The translations under genes were made by a program, and so were the position numbers. Source: CAYVHB01 sp964450865 (GTDB lineage: Bacteria > Bacillota > Clostridia > Saccharofermentanales > UBA5734). Taken from it: a stretch of DNA of 9,940 nt. The DNA is taken from contig CAYVHB010000061.1 in assembly GCA_964450865.1 (NCBI GenBank), forward strand, positions 1 through 9,940. The letters run 5' to 3'. The notes beneath the pieces were generated by a model. That model saw only the letters and a program-made list of their open reading frames with translations, searched no databases and was not told the DNA's origin. Below are positions 1-5,443 of this stretch, piece after piece. Each line of letters begins with the position of its first letter. Positions within the stretch are counted from its first letter, which is position 1.

Positions 1-182
1 AATCTCAGACCTTCCGGAACATCCTGCAGCAGGACCATGGTTCCCAGTGCGATGGCAAAGCAGACAAAAGCCACGATCCCCAGCACCATGGTGGACAGCT
101 GACACAGCAAACGGCAGGCTGCAACAAGGATCGTTAAAGCCAGTGTGATTGGGAATAAGAACAGCTTGATGAGAAATCTCAT
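1..182 (-). CDS. CD1845-like small hydrophobic ICE protein (partial, runs off left edge)
   Basis: The first 60 codons are visible on the minus strand, starting at an ATG at 182 with a GGAGGTG ribosome binding site at 195-189. The start MRFLIKLFLF is followed by two hydrophobic stretches (about residues 8-27 and 31-56), so this is probably a small membrane protein. The pattern matches, from memory, the CD1845-type proteins found next to mobilisation genes in Tn1549-like conjugative elements of Clostridia. Their function is unknown. It is the last visible gene of the leftward operon, downstream of mobC. Its ATG overlaps by ATGA the stop of a possible 24-codon ORF, which suggests translational coupling. 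The C-terminal end lies outside the window. Family assignment is moderately sure; function is not known. Confidence 0.6.
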   Translation of the reverse strand, partial: MRFLIKLFLFPITLALTILVAACRLLCQLSTMVLGIVAFVCFAIALGTMVLLQDVPEGLR

Positions 183-270
183 GCTGCACACCTCCATTCA
201 TCCGATAATTTTCTTCTACCCTGATCGTAGCAAGGAATCCAAATGTCGTCCATGTTGTCGATAAAAAATT

Positions 271-609
271 TTAGTCTATGGTGGAAAGGCGGGTTATGAT
301 CTGATCCGCCTTTTCCCATACACCCTTTAGGCTGCTCTGAATATCCTCAATATCGGCTTCATAGATGCGTCCGGTCTCATGCGCCCGCTTGGCATATTGA
401 TTCAGATTGTTGCTGCTTCTTCGAAGGAGCGATACCAATTCAGAAATATCGGAGAGGTCCAGTCGGACCACATAGCCGTCAATGGCCATTTTTCTGATGT
501 AGGCCCCCATGTTTTTTGTCCCCAGCTGGCGCATCTTTTCTTCGATCAGCGCTTTTTCACGCTCGTTGACCATGATAATAACGGGGATCTGACGCTTTCT
601 GTTTGCCAA
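271..609 (-). CDS. mobC: MobC-family plasmid/ICE mobilisation relaxosome protein
   Basis: A 112-aa protein that probably binds origin-of-transfer DNA and helps a MobA/VirD2-type relaxase nick the element before conjugation. Residues about 8-45 (RQIPVIIMVNEREK onward, with MGAYIRKMAIDG) look like a ribbon-helix-helix DNA-binding fold. Residues 61-78, with the core RRSSNNLNQYAKRA, carry the characteristic MobC helix. The start is TTG (609-607), preceded by GGAGGTGA with suitable spacing. An ATG at 614 is in a different frame, and no in-frame ATG lies upstream. The gene follows the parB-like gene by about 54 bp and precedes the CD1845-like gene, the usual neighbourhood in Tn1549-like elements. 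The relaxase gene would be expected to the left of the window. Confidence 0.85.
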   Translation of the reverse strand: MANRKRQIPVIIMVNEREKALIEEKMRQLGTKNMGAYIRKMAIDGYVVRLDLSDISELVSLLRRSSNNLNQYAKRAHETGRIYEADIEDIQSSLKGVWEKADQIITRLSTID

Positions 610-663
610 ATCATCACCTCCTCAAGTTCCAGCACACCACCTTTCTGCTGTACACGCTCTGTT

Positions 664-1308
664 TTAGTCGTCTTCTTCTTTGTAGTCGGGAACCAGGATC
701 AACTCTCCATATTCCTGATCACTCATGGCAGTCAGCTTCTTAAAGGCACTTTGGATAAGTTCGGAGAGTTCCGCATCGTCAGGGGCAAGCTCCAGGGCGA
801 TTTTCTCAAGTCCTGCGATCAGTCCGGAACGGGTGCCGGTATCATAAATACACATCAAATACTTTCCTGCCTGTCTTCTAATAGCATCCAACTTCAATTT
901 ATATGCGAAGGCGCGTTCACAGGGCAGGATGTTCTCACGTTGAATATTGCTGTCAACCATGATAATGGTGGCAGCGTCATCGTCGAGATTGCGGACAATA
1001 CACGGGAGTGTCTCCTTACCGGCCAGCTCACTGGCACGCTTCCGCCGGTGGCCGGAGATTAACTCATATCCGCCTTCTTCACGGGGACGGGCGATAACCG
1101 GCACCAGGACGCCGTGCTTGGTGATGCTCTCAGCGGTCTCCAGCATTGATTCGTCATCCGTCACCTTGAAGGGGTGATTCTTGAATGGATGAAGCTGTGC
1201 CAGAGGAATGTTGATGACCTTTTCCTGTGAGGCTTCGATCCTGGTTTCTTCAGTCTGAAAGATCTCATCGTAGGAGGTCAGATTTAGATTTCTGCCGCTG
1301 GGTTTCAA
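664..1308 (-). CDS. parB: ParB/RepB/Spo0J-like protein, truncated and fused to an unrelated C-terminus
   Basis: A 214-aa protein. Residues about 30-147 are a clear ParB N-terminal (CTPase/nuclease-like) domain: IPLAQLHPFKNHPF, GVLVPVIARPREEGGYE, the box ISGHRRKRASELAG (84-97), and IIMVDSNIQRENILPCERAFA (starting at 115). In the ICE ParB proteins I know, the text after RRQAG (144-148) continues into a central helix-turn-helix DNA-binding domain, with a total length near 300 aa. Here it changes abruptly to KYLMCIYDTGTRSG and an acidic tail ending in PDYKEEDD. That part looks like the C-terminal half of a separate small protein. The start is TTG at 1308, with AAGGAGGTG 7 nt upstream. The gene overlaps parA by 44 bp. 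The inference is a deletion that joined two genes; the product probably lost specific parS binding. Confidence 0.75.
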   Translation of the reverse strand: MKPSGRNLNLTSYDEIFQTEETRIEASQEKVINIPLAQLHPFKNHPFKVTDDESMLETAESITKHGVLVPVIARPREEGGYELISGHRRKRASELAGKETLPCIVRNLDDDAATIIMVDSNIQRENILPCERAFAYKLKLDAIRRQAGKYLMCIYDTGTRSGLIAGLEKIALELAPDDAELSELIQSAFKKLTAMSDQEYGELILVPDYKEEDD

Positions 1309-2086
1309 GCTTCAGCACCTCCTTCGTCAGATTTCTGTAGGCTTCTGCTACTTTACCCTTGGGATCATGGGCAAAGATGCTTTTCCCATAAGAGGCAGTT
1401 TCTGCTGCCCTCACGGAGTGGGGGATGGACGAGTCGAACACCTTTAGCTTGGTTCCATAGGTTTCCCGCAAAAGGGTACTTATTTCCCTGGCGTCATTGG
1501 TCCGGTTATCCACCATAGTCAGCAGGATGCCATCGATCTTCAGCTTAGGATTGATTTGCTTGCGGACTTTGTTGATGGTTTGAAGCAACTGTTCCAGGCC
1601 TTTTGCAGAAAGGTACTGAGCCTGCACAGGAATGAGAACGCTATCTGCAGCGGCCAGGGTGTTGACCGTCAGCATGCCAAGAGAGGGCATACAGTCAATC
1701 AGGATATAGTCATAACTGGGTTTGATTTCATCAAGATACTGTTTCAAGATCTTTTCCCGGCTCATGACATTGACCAGCGATACCTCAAGTCCGGACAATT
1801 CTATGTTGGCGGGCATCAGATCCACACCTTCAGAATGATGTAGGATGCCTTCCTTTGGAGAGAGATCCATATCATTCATGGTTTTTGAGAGGGCAGATGC
1901 CAGTGTTAACTGCAGTTGGTCTGGGTGAGAATTCCCCAGACTAATGGTGAGGCTGCCCTGGGGATCGCAGTCCACCAGCAAAACCTTTCGACCTTCCTGG
2001 GCTAAACCAATCCCCAGATTGGCACAGGTTGTGGTTTTTCCAACACCGCCTTTCTGATTGGCAATGGCAACTACATGGCAGGGCAA
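1265..2086 (-). CDS. parA: ParA/Soj-family partition ATPase
   Basis: A 273-aa cytoplasmic ATPase that, with a ParB partner, segregates or maintains the element. Visible motifs are the deviant Walker A box KGGVGKTT (residues 12-19, with the signature lysine K12 and catalytic K17), the A' motif LLVDCDPQGS (36-45), Walker B YILIDCMPSLG (127-137), and the IPVQAQYLSAKGLEQL segment that starts at 152. The length is normal for small ParA/Soj proteins of ICEs and plasmids. The start is TTG (2086-2084), with GGAGGTGATC four bases upstream. Its 5' end overlaps the upstream 114-aa ORF by 16 bp and its 3' end overlaps the parB-like gene by 44 bp, so all three are almost certainly co-transcribed and translationally coupled. 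No defects are seen in the ATPase. Confidence 0.93.
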   Translation of the reverse strand: MPCHVVAIANQKGGVGKTTTCANLGIGLAQEGRKVLLVDCDPQGSLTISLGNSHPDQLQLTLASALSKTMNDMDLSPKEGILHHSEGVDLMPANIELSGLEVSLVNVMSREKILKQYLDEIKPSYDYILIDCMPSLGMLTVNTLAAADSVLIPVQAQYLSAKGLEQLLQTINKVRKQINPKLKIDGILLTMVDNRTNDAREISTLLRETYGTKLKVFDSSIPHSVRAAETASYGKSIFAHDPKGKVAEAYRNLTKEVLKLETQRQKSKSDLLR

Positions 2087-2415
2087 GGGTGATCACCTCC
2101 AGCCTGATTAAGAATGGTCCTCAGCAATGTCGTAAGAAAGTAGCTAAAAAAGATATTGGACTCTTGATCCATGACAATATAACAGTCCATATCATCCGGC
2201 ATTTCCTGCCCGATGAATTCATACATCAGGCCAAGATAAACGGCGAACTGATCACTCTCCATAATGGAGTGGTTGTAAAACAGCGAGTTTAAAAACATTT
2301 GTAGACTTTCTCGATCGGCAAAGGACTCTAATGCAGTACGAGCGAAGGCTCTGCCTTCTTTATCTGCAATAGAGCAGAGTTTCAGATACTGTTGATCGTA
2401 AAATTGATTTTCCAT
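2071..2415 (-). CDS. Hypothetical 114-aa protein, first gene of the ICE partition operon
   Basis: An acidic, mostly helical-looking protein with no motif I recognise. It starts at an ATG (2415) behind AGGAGGGT, and its end overlaps parA by 16 bp (TAG at 2073-2071). The sequence is rich in aromatic and acidic residues (for example QFAVYLGLMYEFIGQEMPDD). It has no signal peptide and no clear membrane span, although the stretch IFFSYFLTTLLRTILNQ near the end is hydrophobic. Position suggests a role in maintenance or regulation of the element together with ParA. Related ICEs often have a replication initiator gene upstream of parA, but this protein does not resemble one. Coding status is well supported by the ribosome binding site and operon overlap. 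Confidence 0.75.
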   Translation of the reverse strand: MENQFYDQQYLKLCSIADKEGRAFARTALESFADRESLQMFLNSLFYNHSIMESDQFAVYLGLMYEFIGQEMPDDMDCYIVMDQESNIFFSYFLTTLLRTILNQAGGDHPCPAM

Positions 2416-2437
2416 TGTGACCCTCCTGGATTCTTAT

Positions 2438-2467
2438 TTGATAGTTTACTTTGGAGATTTCTTTCAA
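2438..2467 (-). promoter_or_regulatory. Possible promoter of the ICE partition operon
   Basis: On the minus strand, TTGAAA (2467-2462) is followed after 18 bp by TATCAA (2443-2438), some 22 bp before the start codon of the 114-aa ORF. The -10 is only a 4/6 match, so the call is weak. It lies just downstream of an intrinsic terminator on the same strand. A start point here would leave the operon independent of transcription entering from the right. Confidence 0.3.
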
Positions 2468-2493
2468 TAAAAAACCGCCCCAAGAGAGGCGGT
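2466..2493 (-). terminator. Intrinsic terminator, minus strand, upstream of the partition operon
   Basis: The arms ACCGCC and GGCGGT (2474-2479 and 2488-2493) form a 6-bp GC stem with an 8-nt loop. On the minus strand it is followed directly by TTTTTTATTG. It stands about 53 bp upstream of the first ICE gene in the same orientation. It would either block read-through from the chromosome into the element or act as a leader attenuator of the operon. Confidence 0.7.
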
Positions 2494-2524
2494 GGCAGAG
2501 AGGTGAGATATTAACATAATAAAA

Positions 2525-2553
2525 TTGATTTAGAAGTCTCTGCAGGATATAAT
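2525..2553 (+). promoter_or_regulatory. Near-consensus sigma-A promoter, plus strand
   Basis: TTGATT (2525-2530), a 17-bp spacer and TATAAT (2548-2553) make a good housekeeping promoter reading rightwards, away from the partition operon. The expected start is near 2560. No convincing ORF follows: the first ATG (2572) opens only 21 codons and lacks a ribosome binding site. The transcript could be non-coding, or it could read out of the element into flanking DNA. Confidence 0.55.
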
Positions 2554-2597
2554 AGTTCAAAACTTAGAATAATGAAGACAAAATTAACGCCTGAGAT

Positions 2598-2716
2598 GCG
2601 TGAAAAAACCGTACTAAAAGCGTACTATCGACCTTAATAGACGGGAAAAAGCATCGATAAAGCTGAAAATAATGACTTAGAACCACGTGAAATAGCCCGC
2701 TGGAGCGCGTGAAAAA
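2598..2716. repeat. Short direct repeats, candidate ICE-end (integrase arm) sites
   Basis: GCGTGAAAAA occurs exactly at 2598-2607 and 2707-2716, with a variant ACGTGAAATA at 2685-2694. A second pair, CGTACTA, occurs twice 11 bp apart at about 2610-2627. They sit in AT-rich non-coding DNA at the point where the ICE genes stop and composition changes. Tyrosine integrases of conjugative elements bind short direct repeats near element ends, so an arm-site role is possible. No core site or second element end can be seen here. Confidence 0.35.
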
Positions 2717-2818
2717 GTCAAAATAGAGAGTGGGAGTAAGCAGGAAACACAAGCCCAGGAAGCACGCAAGCCGCATGCTGGTTGCGCTTTTCGAGAGTTG
2801 CCGGCTCCGGAGTTCATA

Positions 2819-2894
2819 GACTGTCGAACGGTGAATAGGGTAAGGATGAACCTTGCCCTATTTGTTTGCCGTAACACGGCGGAGAAAGACAGTC
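2819..2894 (+). ncRNA. Possible structured RNA leader (three-way junction)
   Basis: GACTGTC (2819-2825) is exactly complementary to GACAGTC (2888-2894), giving a 7-bp closing stem. It encloses a 12-bp hairpin, AATAGGGTAAGG / CCTTGCCCTATT (2834-2845 with 2851-2862, one G-U pair, loop ATGAA), and a 5-bp hairpin, GCCGT / ACGGC (2868-2872 with 2876-2880). The element ends 65 nt before the GTG start of the DUF1801 gene, so it could be a cis-regulatory leader. The 12-bp hairpin could alternatively be a terminator, but the following TTTGTTTG is a poor U-tract. I recognise no known riboswitch class. Confidence 0.35.
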
Positions 2895-2959
2895 AAGCTC
2901 GTCAAAGCGTTCAGCTACTGGATCGATCCGCAAGCAGACATTTACCAGGAGGCAGCAAC

Positions 2960-3331
2960 GTGGAAGTATTCGCCGAATACTTAGCCCAGATTGAAAACCC
3001 GCAGCAACTGGCGCGAACCGAAGCGGTTTTAAACTGGGTAGCCGAACAATTCCCCCAATTAGGGCCAAGGTTTGCCTGGAACCAGCCTATGTTCACCGAT
3101 CATGGCACCTTCATTATCGGCTTCAGCGTCGCCAGGCAGCATCTGGCTGTGGCCCCGGAAGTCGCGGCACTCGAGCATTTCGCCGCTGATATAGCCCAGG
3201 CTGGCTATGATCGCAGCAAGGGGCTATTCCGGATCAGATGGAATCAAGCGGTTGACTTCCCGCTGCTGGCGCGAATTATCAGCTTTAATATCAAGGAGAA
3301 GGCTGACTGCACAACCTTCTGGCGCAAGTAG
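2960..3331 (+). CDS. DUF1801 (YdhG-like, 'iron chaperone') family protein
   Basis: A 123-aa cytoplasmic protein. I chose the GTG start at 2960 because AGGAGG stands 7 nt upstream. The longer open frame to 2798 reads through the hairpins upstream and does not look like family sequence. Recognisable parts are the helical start VFAEYLAQIENPQQ, FAWNQPMFTDHGTFIIGFSV (38-57, the typical W-x-P-x-F plus beta-strand core), KGLFRIRW (87-94) and the end ADCTTFWRK. Members include B. subtilis YdhG/Fra, proposed to bind iron and pass it to frataxin-like functions. The biochemical role of most members is unproven. It stands alone, with its own leader and no partner gene. Confidence 0.8.
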   Translation: MEVFAEYLAQIENPQQLARTEAVLNWVAEQFPQLGPRFAWNQPMFTDHGTFIIGFSVARQHLAVAPEVAALEHFAADIAQAGYDRSKGLFRIRWNQAVDFPLLARIISFNIKEKADCTTFWRK

Positions 3332-3347
3332 CCCTGACAGACAGGGC
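3331..3347 (+). other. Short GC hairpin after the DUF1801 gene
   Basis: GCCCTG (3331-3336) pairs with CAGGGC (3342-3347) around a 5-nt loop, starting at the stop codon of the DUF1801 gene. There is no following T-run, so as an intrinsic terminator it is weak. The remaining intergenic DNA up to 3511 shows no clear promoter. Confidence 0.3.
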
Positions 3348-3511
3348 GGAACTGTCACTGCGGCCAGTTGTGGACCTCGCGTATCACAAAACCTGATCTG
3401 CAAAAAGACACGCAACGCTTGAATGACAGAAGTCAGATATTTTTCTCAAAGCTGGATTTTCTGCCTCAGCGTTATCCAATTTATCTTTATCGAAACGAGG
3501 ATACTACGATT

Positions 3512-5254
3512 ATGAGGGGCGCCGATCTGATATTGACCAACGGTCCTATTTATACGGGGGACACCAGCCAGCCACTGGCTGAGGCGGTAGCGGTCGCCGC
3601 CGGCCGGATTATCCATGTTGGCAGCCTGGCAAACGCCAGGCCATACCAGACCCGCCAGACCCGCATGATTGATCTGGCCGGCCAGATGCTGCTGCCGTCC
3701 TTTTTCGAAGCCCATGCTCATCCGAGCTTTGTCATCGAGCATGATTACCGGGCCTGGCTGTGTAATGACCATACGCTTCCTGACTATCTGCAGGCTCTGC
3801 ATGACTTTACAGCCGCCAATCCCCAGGCCAGCGTGATCCGTGGTTTTGGCTGGAACAATGCCGTTTTCGGCCCCCAGGGCCCGCGCAAGGAAAGTCTGGA
3901 CGGCATCAGCCAGGACCGGCCGGTTGTCATTCATTCCCTCGACCACCATTCGCTATGGATCAACAGCGCCGCACTGGCATTGGCCGGGATCACCCGCGAC
4001 ACGGTCGTTCCGCCAGGCTCGACCATCGAACACGATGAAAACGGCGAGCCCAGCGGTACCTTGCGCGAGGACGACGCCATGAATCTGGTCTTGAGAAAAT
4101 TGCCGGACTATTCAATCGCCGAGTACAAGTCCAGCATCCTGAATTACCAGGCGCTGGCCCAGACGCTGGGATTCACCGGCGTGATGGATGCCCTGGTCGC
4201 TGTGAATGGCAATTGCTACCGCGCCTATCAGGAACTTGCAGCCGAAAACAAACTGGCCATGTACTTCCACCTCGGCTTTCATATCGAACCAGACAAATTC
4301 CCGGCCCAGCTAGCCTGGATCCAGGCCGAGAGACTGCGCCTGTCTATGGGTGGTGATCTGTCCAGTGACCCGACCAGGAATCCTGCTCATCCTGCCGCTG
4401 GTGTCTCTGCCAATCCATCCGCTGGTATGCCTGCCGGACCTTCTCTGCTGGTCACCCATATCGCAAAATTCTTTGTTGACGGGGTTATTGAAGGTTCAAC
4501 AGCCTGGCTGACAGAGCCCTATTCCCACCGCCCGGACTGGTATGGACAGCCAGTCTGGAATGAGTCCTCCCTGCAGGTGGCATTTGCGCTCTGCCATGAC
4601 CTGCAACTGCAAATCCATGCCCACTCCATCGGTGACGCCTCAACCCGGATGGTGCTGGACTGCCTGGCCCGCCTGCCCGTTGCCAGCCGTCAGAATCGCC
4701 ATGCGCTGACCCACCTGCAGCTGGTCCAGCCTGCCGATTTCCCCCGTTTTGCAGAACTGGGTCTCATTGCCACCGTCAATCCCTACTGGGCCATGAAAGA
4801 GAAAACCTTCGCCGCTGTCGAAGGTCACTACCTGGGTGCCCGTGCAGAACAGATGTACCCGATCCAGAGTTTTTGCCGCCATCAGGTCATCGTCGCCACG
4901 GCCAGCGACTATCCGATCACCATCGATCCGGACCCGCTCTATGCCATGGAAGTCGCCGTCACCCGCACCGCCCCCCGGATCAGCCGTGGCCCACGCAGCG
5001 AGGCCGAGTGCACCCTGAACCCTGGCGAAGCCATCGACCTGCCAACAGCCATCCGCAGCTCGACCATCAACCCGGCCTATGCCTACTATCGCGAGACAGA
5101 AACAGGCTCCATCACCGTCGGCAAATCTGCCGACCTGGTCATCCTCGATAAAAACATCCTGGCCCTGCCAGACGCAGAATCCAGCAAAGCCCAGGTAACC
5201 GCCACTTACTTCCGCGGCAAGCAGGTCTATCCGGCCCCTGGCAGCAGGAAATAG
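3512..5254 (+). CDS. YtcJ-type amidohydrolase (Amidohydro_3 family)
   Basis: A 580-aa metal-dependent hydrolase of the TIM-barrel amidohydrolase superfamily. I chose the ATG at 3512 because MRGADLILTNGPIYTGD is the usual family N-terminus and GAGGA lies 10 nt upstream. The open frame extends to 3368 without family-like sequence. Motifs are the HAHP metal site (68-71), GFGWNN (111-116), HSLDHHSLWINSAAL (141-155), KFFVDGVIEGSTAW (319-332), IHAHSIGDAS (368-377), the conserved TH before LQLVQP (400-401), ASDYPI (464-469) and the C-terminal VGKSADLVILDKN (536-548). The family includes N-substituted formamide deformylases and uncharacterised hydrolases; the substrate here is unknown. A Pro/Ala/Ser-rich insert occupies residues about 284-311. 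The next gene is 189 bp away, so it is probably not in one operon with iolG. Confidence 0.88.
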   Translation: MRGADLILTNGPIYTGDTSQPLAEAVAVAAGRIIHVGSLANARPYQTRQTRMIDLAGQMLLPSFFEAHAHPSFVIEHDYRAWLCNDHTLPDYLQALHDFTAANPQASVIRGFGWNNAVFGPQGPRKESLDGISQDRPVVIHSLDHHSLWINSAALALAGITRDTVVPPGSTIEHDENGEPSGTLREDDAMNLVLRKLPDYSIAEYKSSILNYQALAQTLGFTGVMDALVAVNGNCYRAYQELAAENKLAMYFHLGFHIEPDKFPAQLAWIQAERLRLSMGGDLSSDPTRNPAHPAAGVSANPSAGMPAGPSLLVTHIAKFFVDGVIEGSTAWLTEPYSHRPDWYGQPVWNESSLQVAFALCHDLQLQIHAHSIGDASTRMVLDCLARLPVASRQNRHALTHLQLVQPADFPRFAELGLIATVNPYWAMKEKTFAAVEGHYLGARAEQMYPIQSFCRHQVIVATASDYPITIDPDPLYAMEVAVTRTAPRISRGPRSEAECTLNPGEAIDLPTAIRSSTINPAYAYYRETETGSITVGKSADLVILDKNILALPDAESSKAQVTATYFRGKQVYPAPGSRK

Positions 5255-5355
5255 ACCGGCCTGACTCCGTCTGCTGGAGGCTGCTGGCCCCGACGGCTAT
5301 GAAAATTGCCCAGAGAAATCAGATCGGCGTTTTGTGCTAATTCCTGTTTGTTTTC

Positions 5356-5401
5356 TTCTATGAATAAAATCTAATGTGGTCTAAACTGACAAATGTAGAC
5401 C
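5356..5401 (+). promoter_or_regulatory. iolG upstream region: possible promoter and operator-like inverted repeat
   Basis: AT-rich DNA before iolG contains TTCTATGAATAAA (5356-5368), a 13-bp string found again upstream of the STAS gene at 9505-9517. TTCCTG (5341-5346) with TAAAAT (5365-5370), 18 bp apart, could be a weak promoter. Just downstream lies an inverted repeat, GGTCTA / TAGACC (5378-5383 and 5396-5401), with a 12-bp spacer. It is placed where an operator would interfere with, or respond to, transcription of iolG. The binding protein is not known; the AraC-family regulator at 6475-7347 is one candidate. Confidence 0.35.
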
Positions 5402-5443
5402 CCAATCCGCAACAAAACCCGAATTTATTAAGGAGAACCGTGT

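Larger units (their letters stand above)
2416..2959. other. Gene-free ICE/chromosome boundary region
   Basis: There is no credible coding sequence between the partition operon and the DUF1801 gene. The left part (to about 2750) is AT-rich and carries the terminator, promoter and direct repeats listed separately. From about 2755 the DNA becomes GC-rich like the genes to the right. An imperfect 20-bp palindrome centred on GCATGC lies at 2766-2785. The exact junction of element and chromosome cannot be fixed without the other end, but 2700-2800 is the best guess. Confidence 0.5.

Noticed and set aside
379..1062. Long plus-strand open frame opposite mobC and the parB-like gene
   Set aside because: It lies antisense to two well-supported genes, has no ribosome binding site and its protein shows no family features.
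2572..2637. 21-codon ORF after the plus-strand promoter
   Set aside because: No ribosome binding site precedes it and it overlaps the direct repeats; too short to support.
2819..2894. tRNA gene or hammerhead ribozyme
   Set aside because: The length is tRNA-like but the arms, T-loop and CCA-proximal features are missing; the hammerhead core CTGATGA is absent.
2798..2959. Longer start for the DUF1801 protein
   Set aside because: The extra residues cross the hairpins and do not look like the family; the GTG at 2960 has an AGGAGG at correct distance.
3368..3511. Longer start for the amidohydrolase
   Set aside because: The 48 extra residues are not family-like and there is no ribosome binding site; the ATG at 3512 begins the conserved N-terminus.
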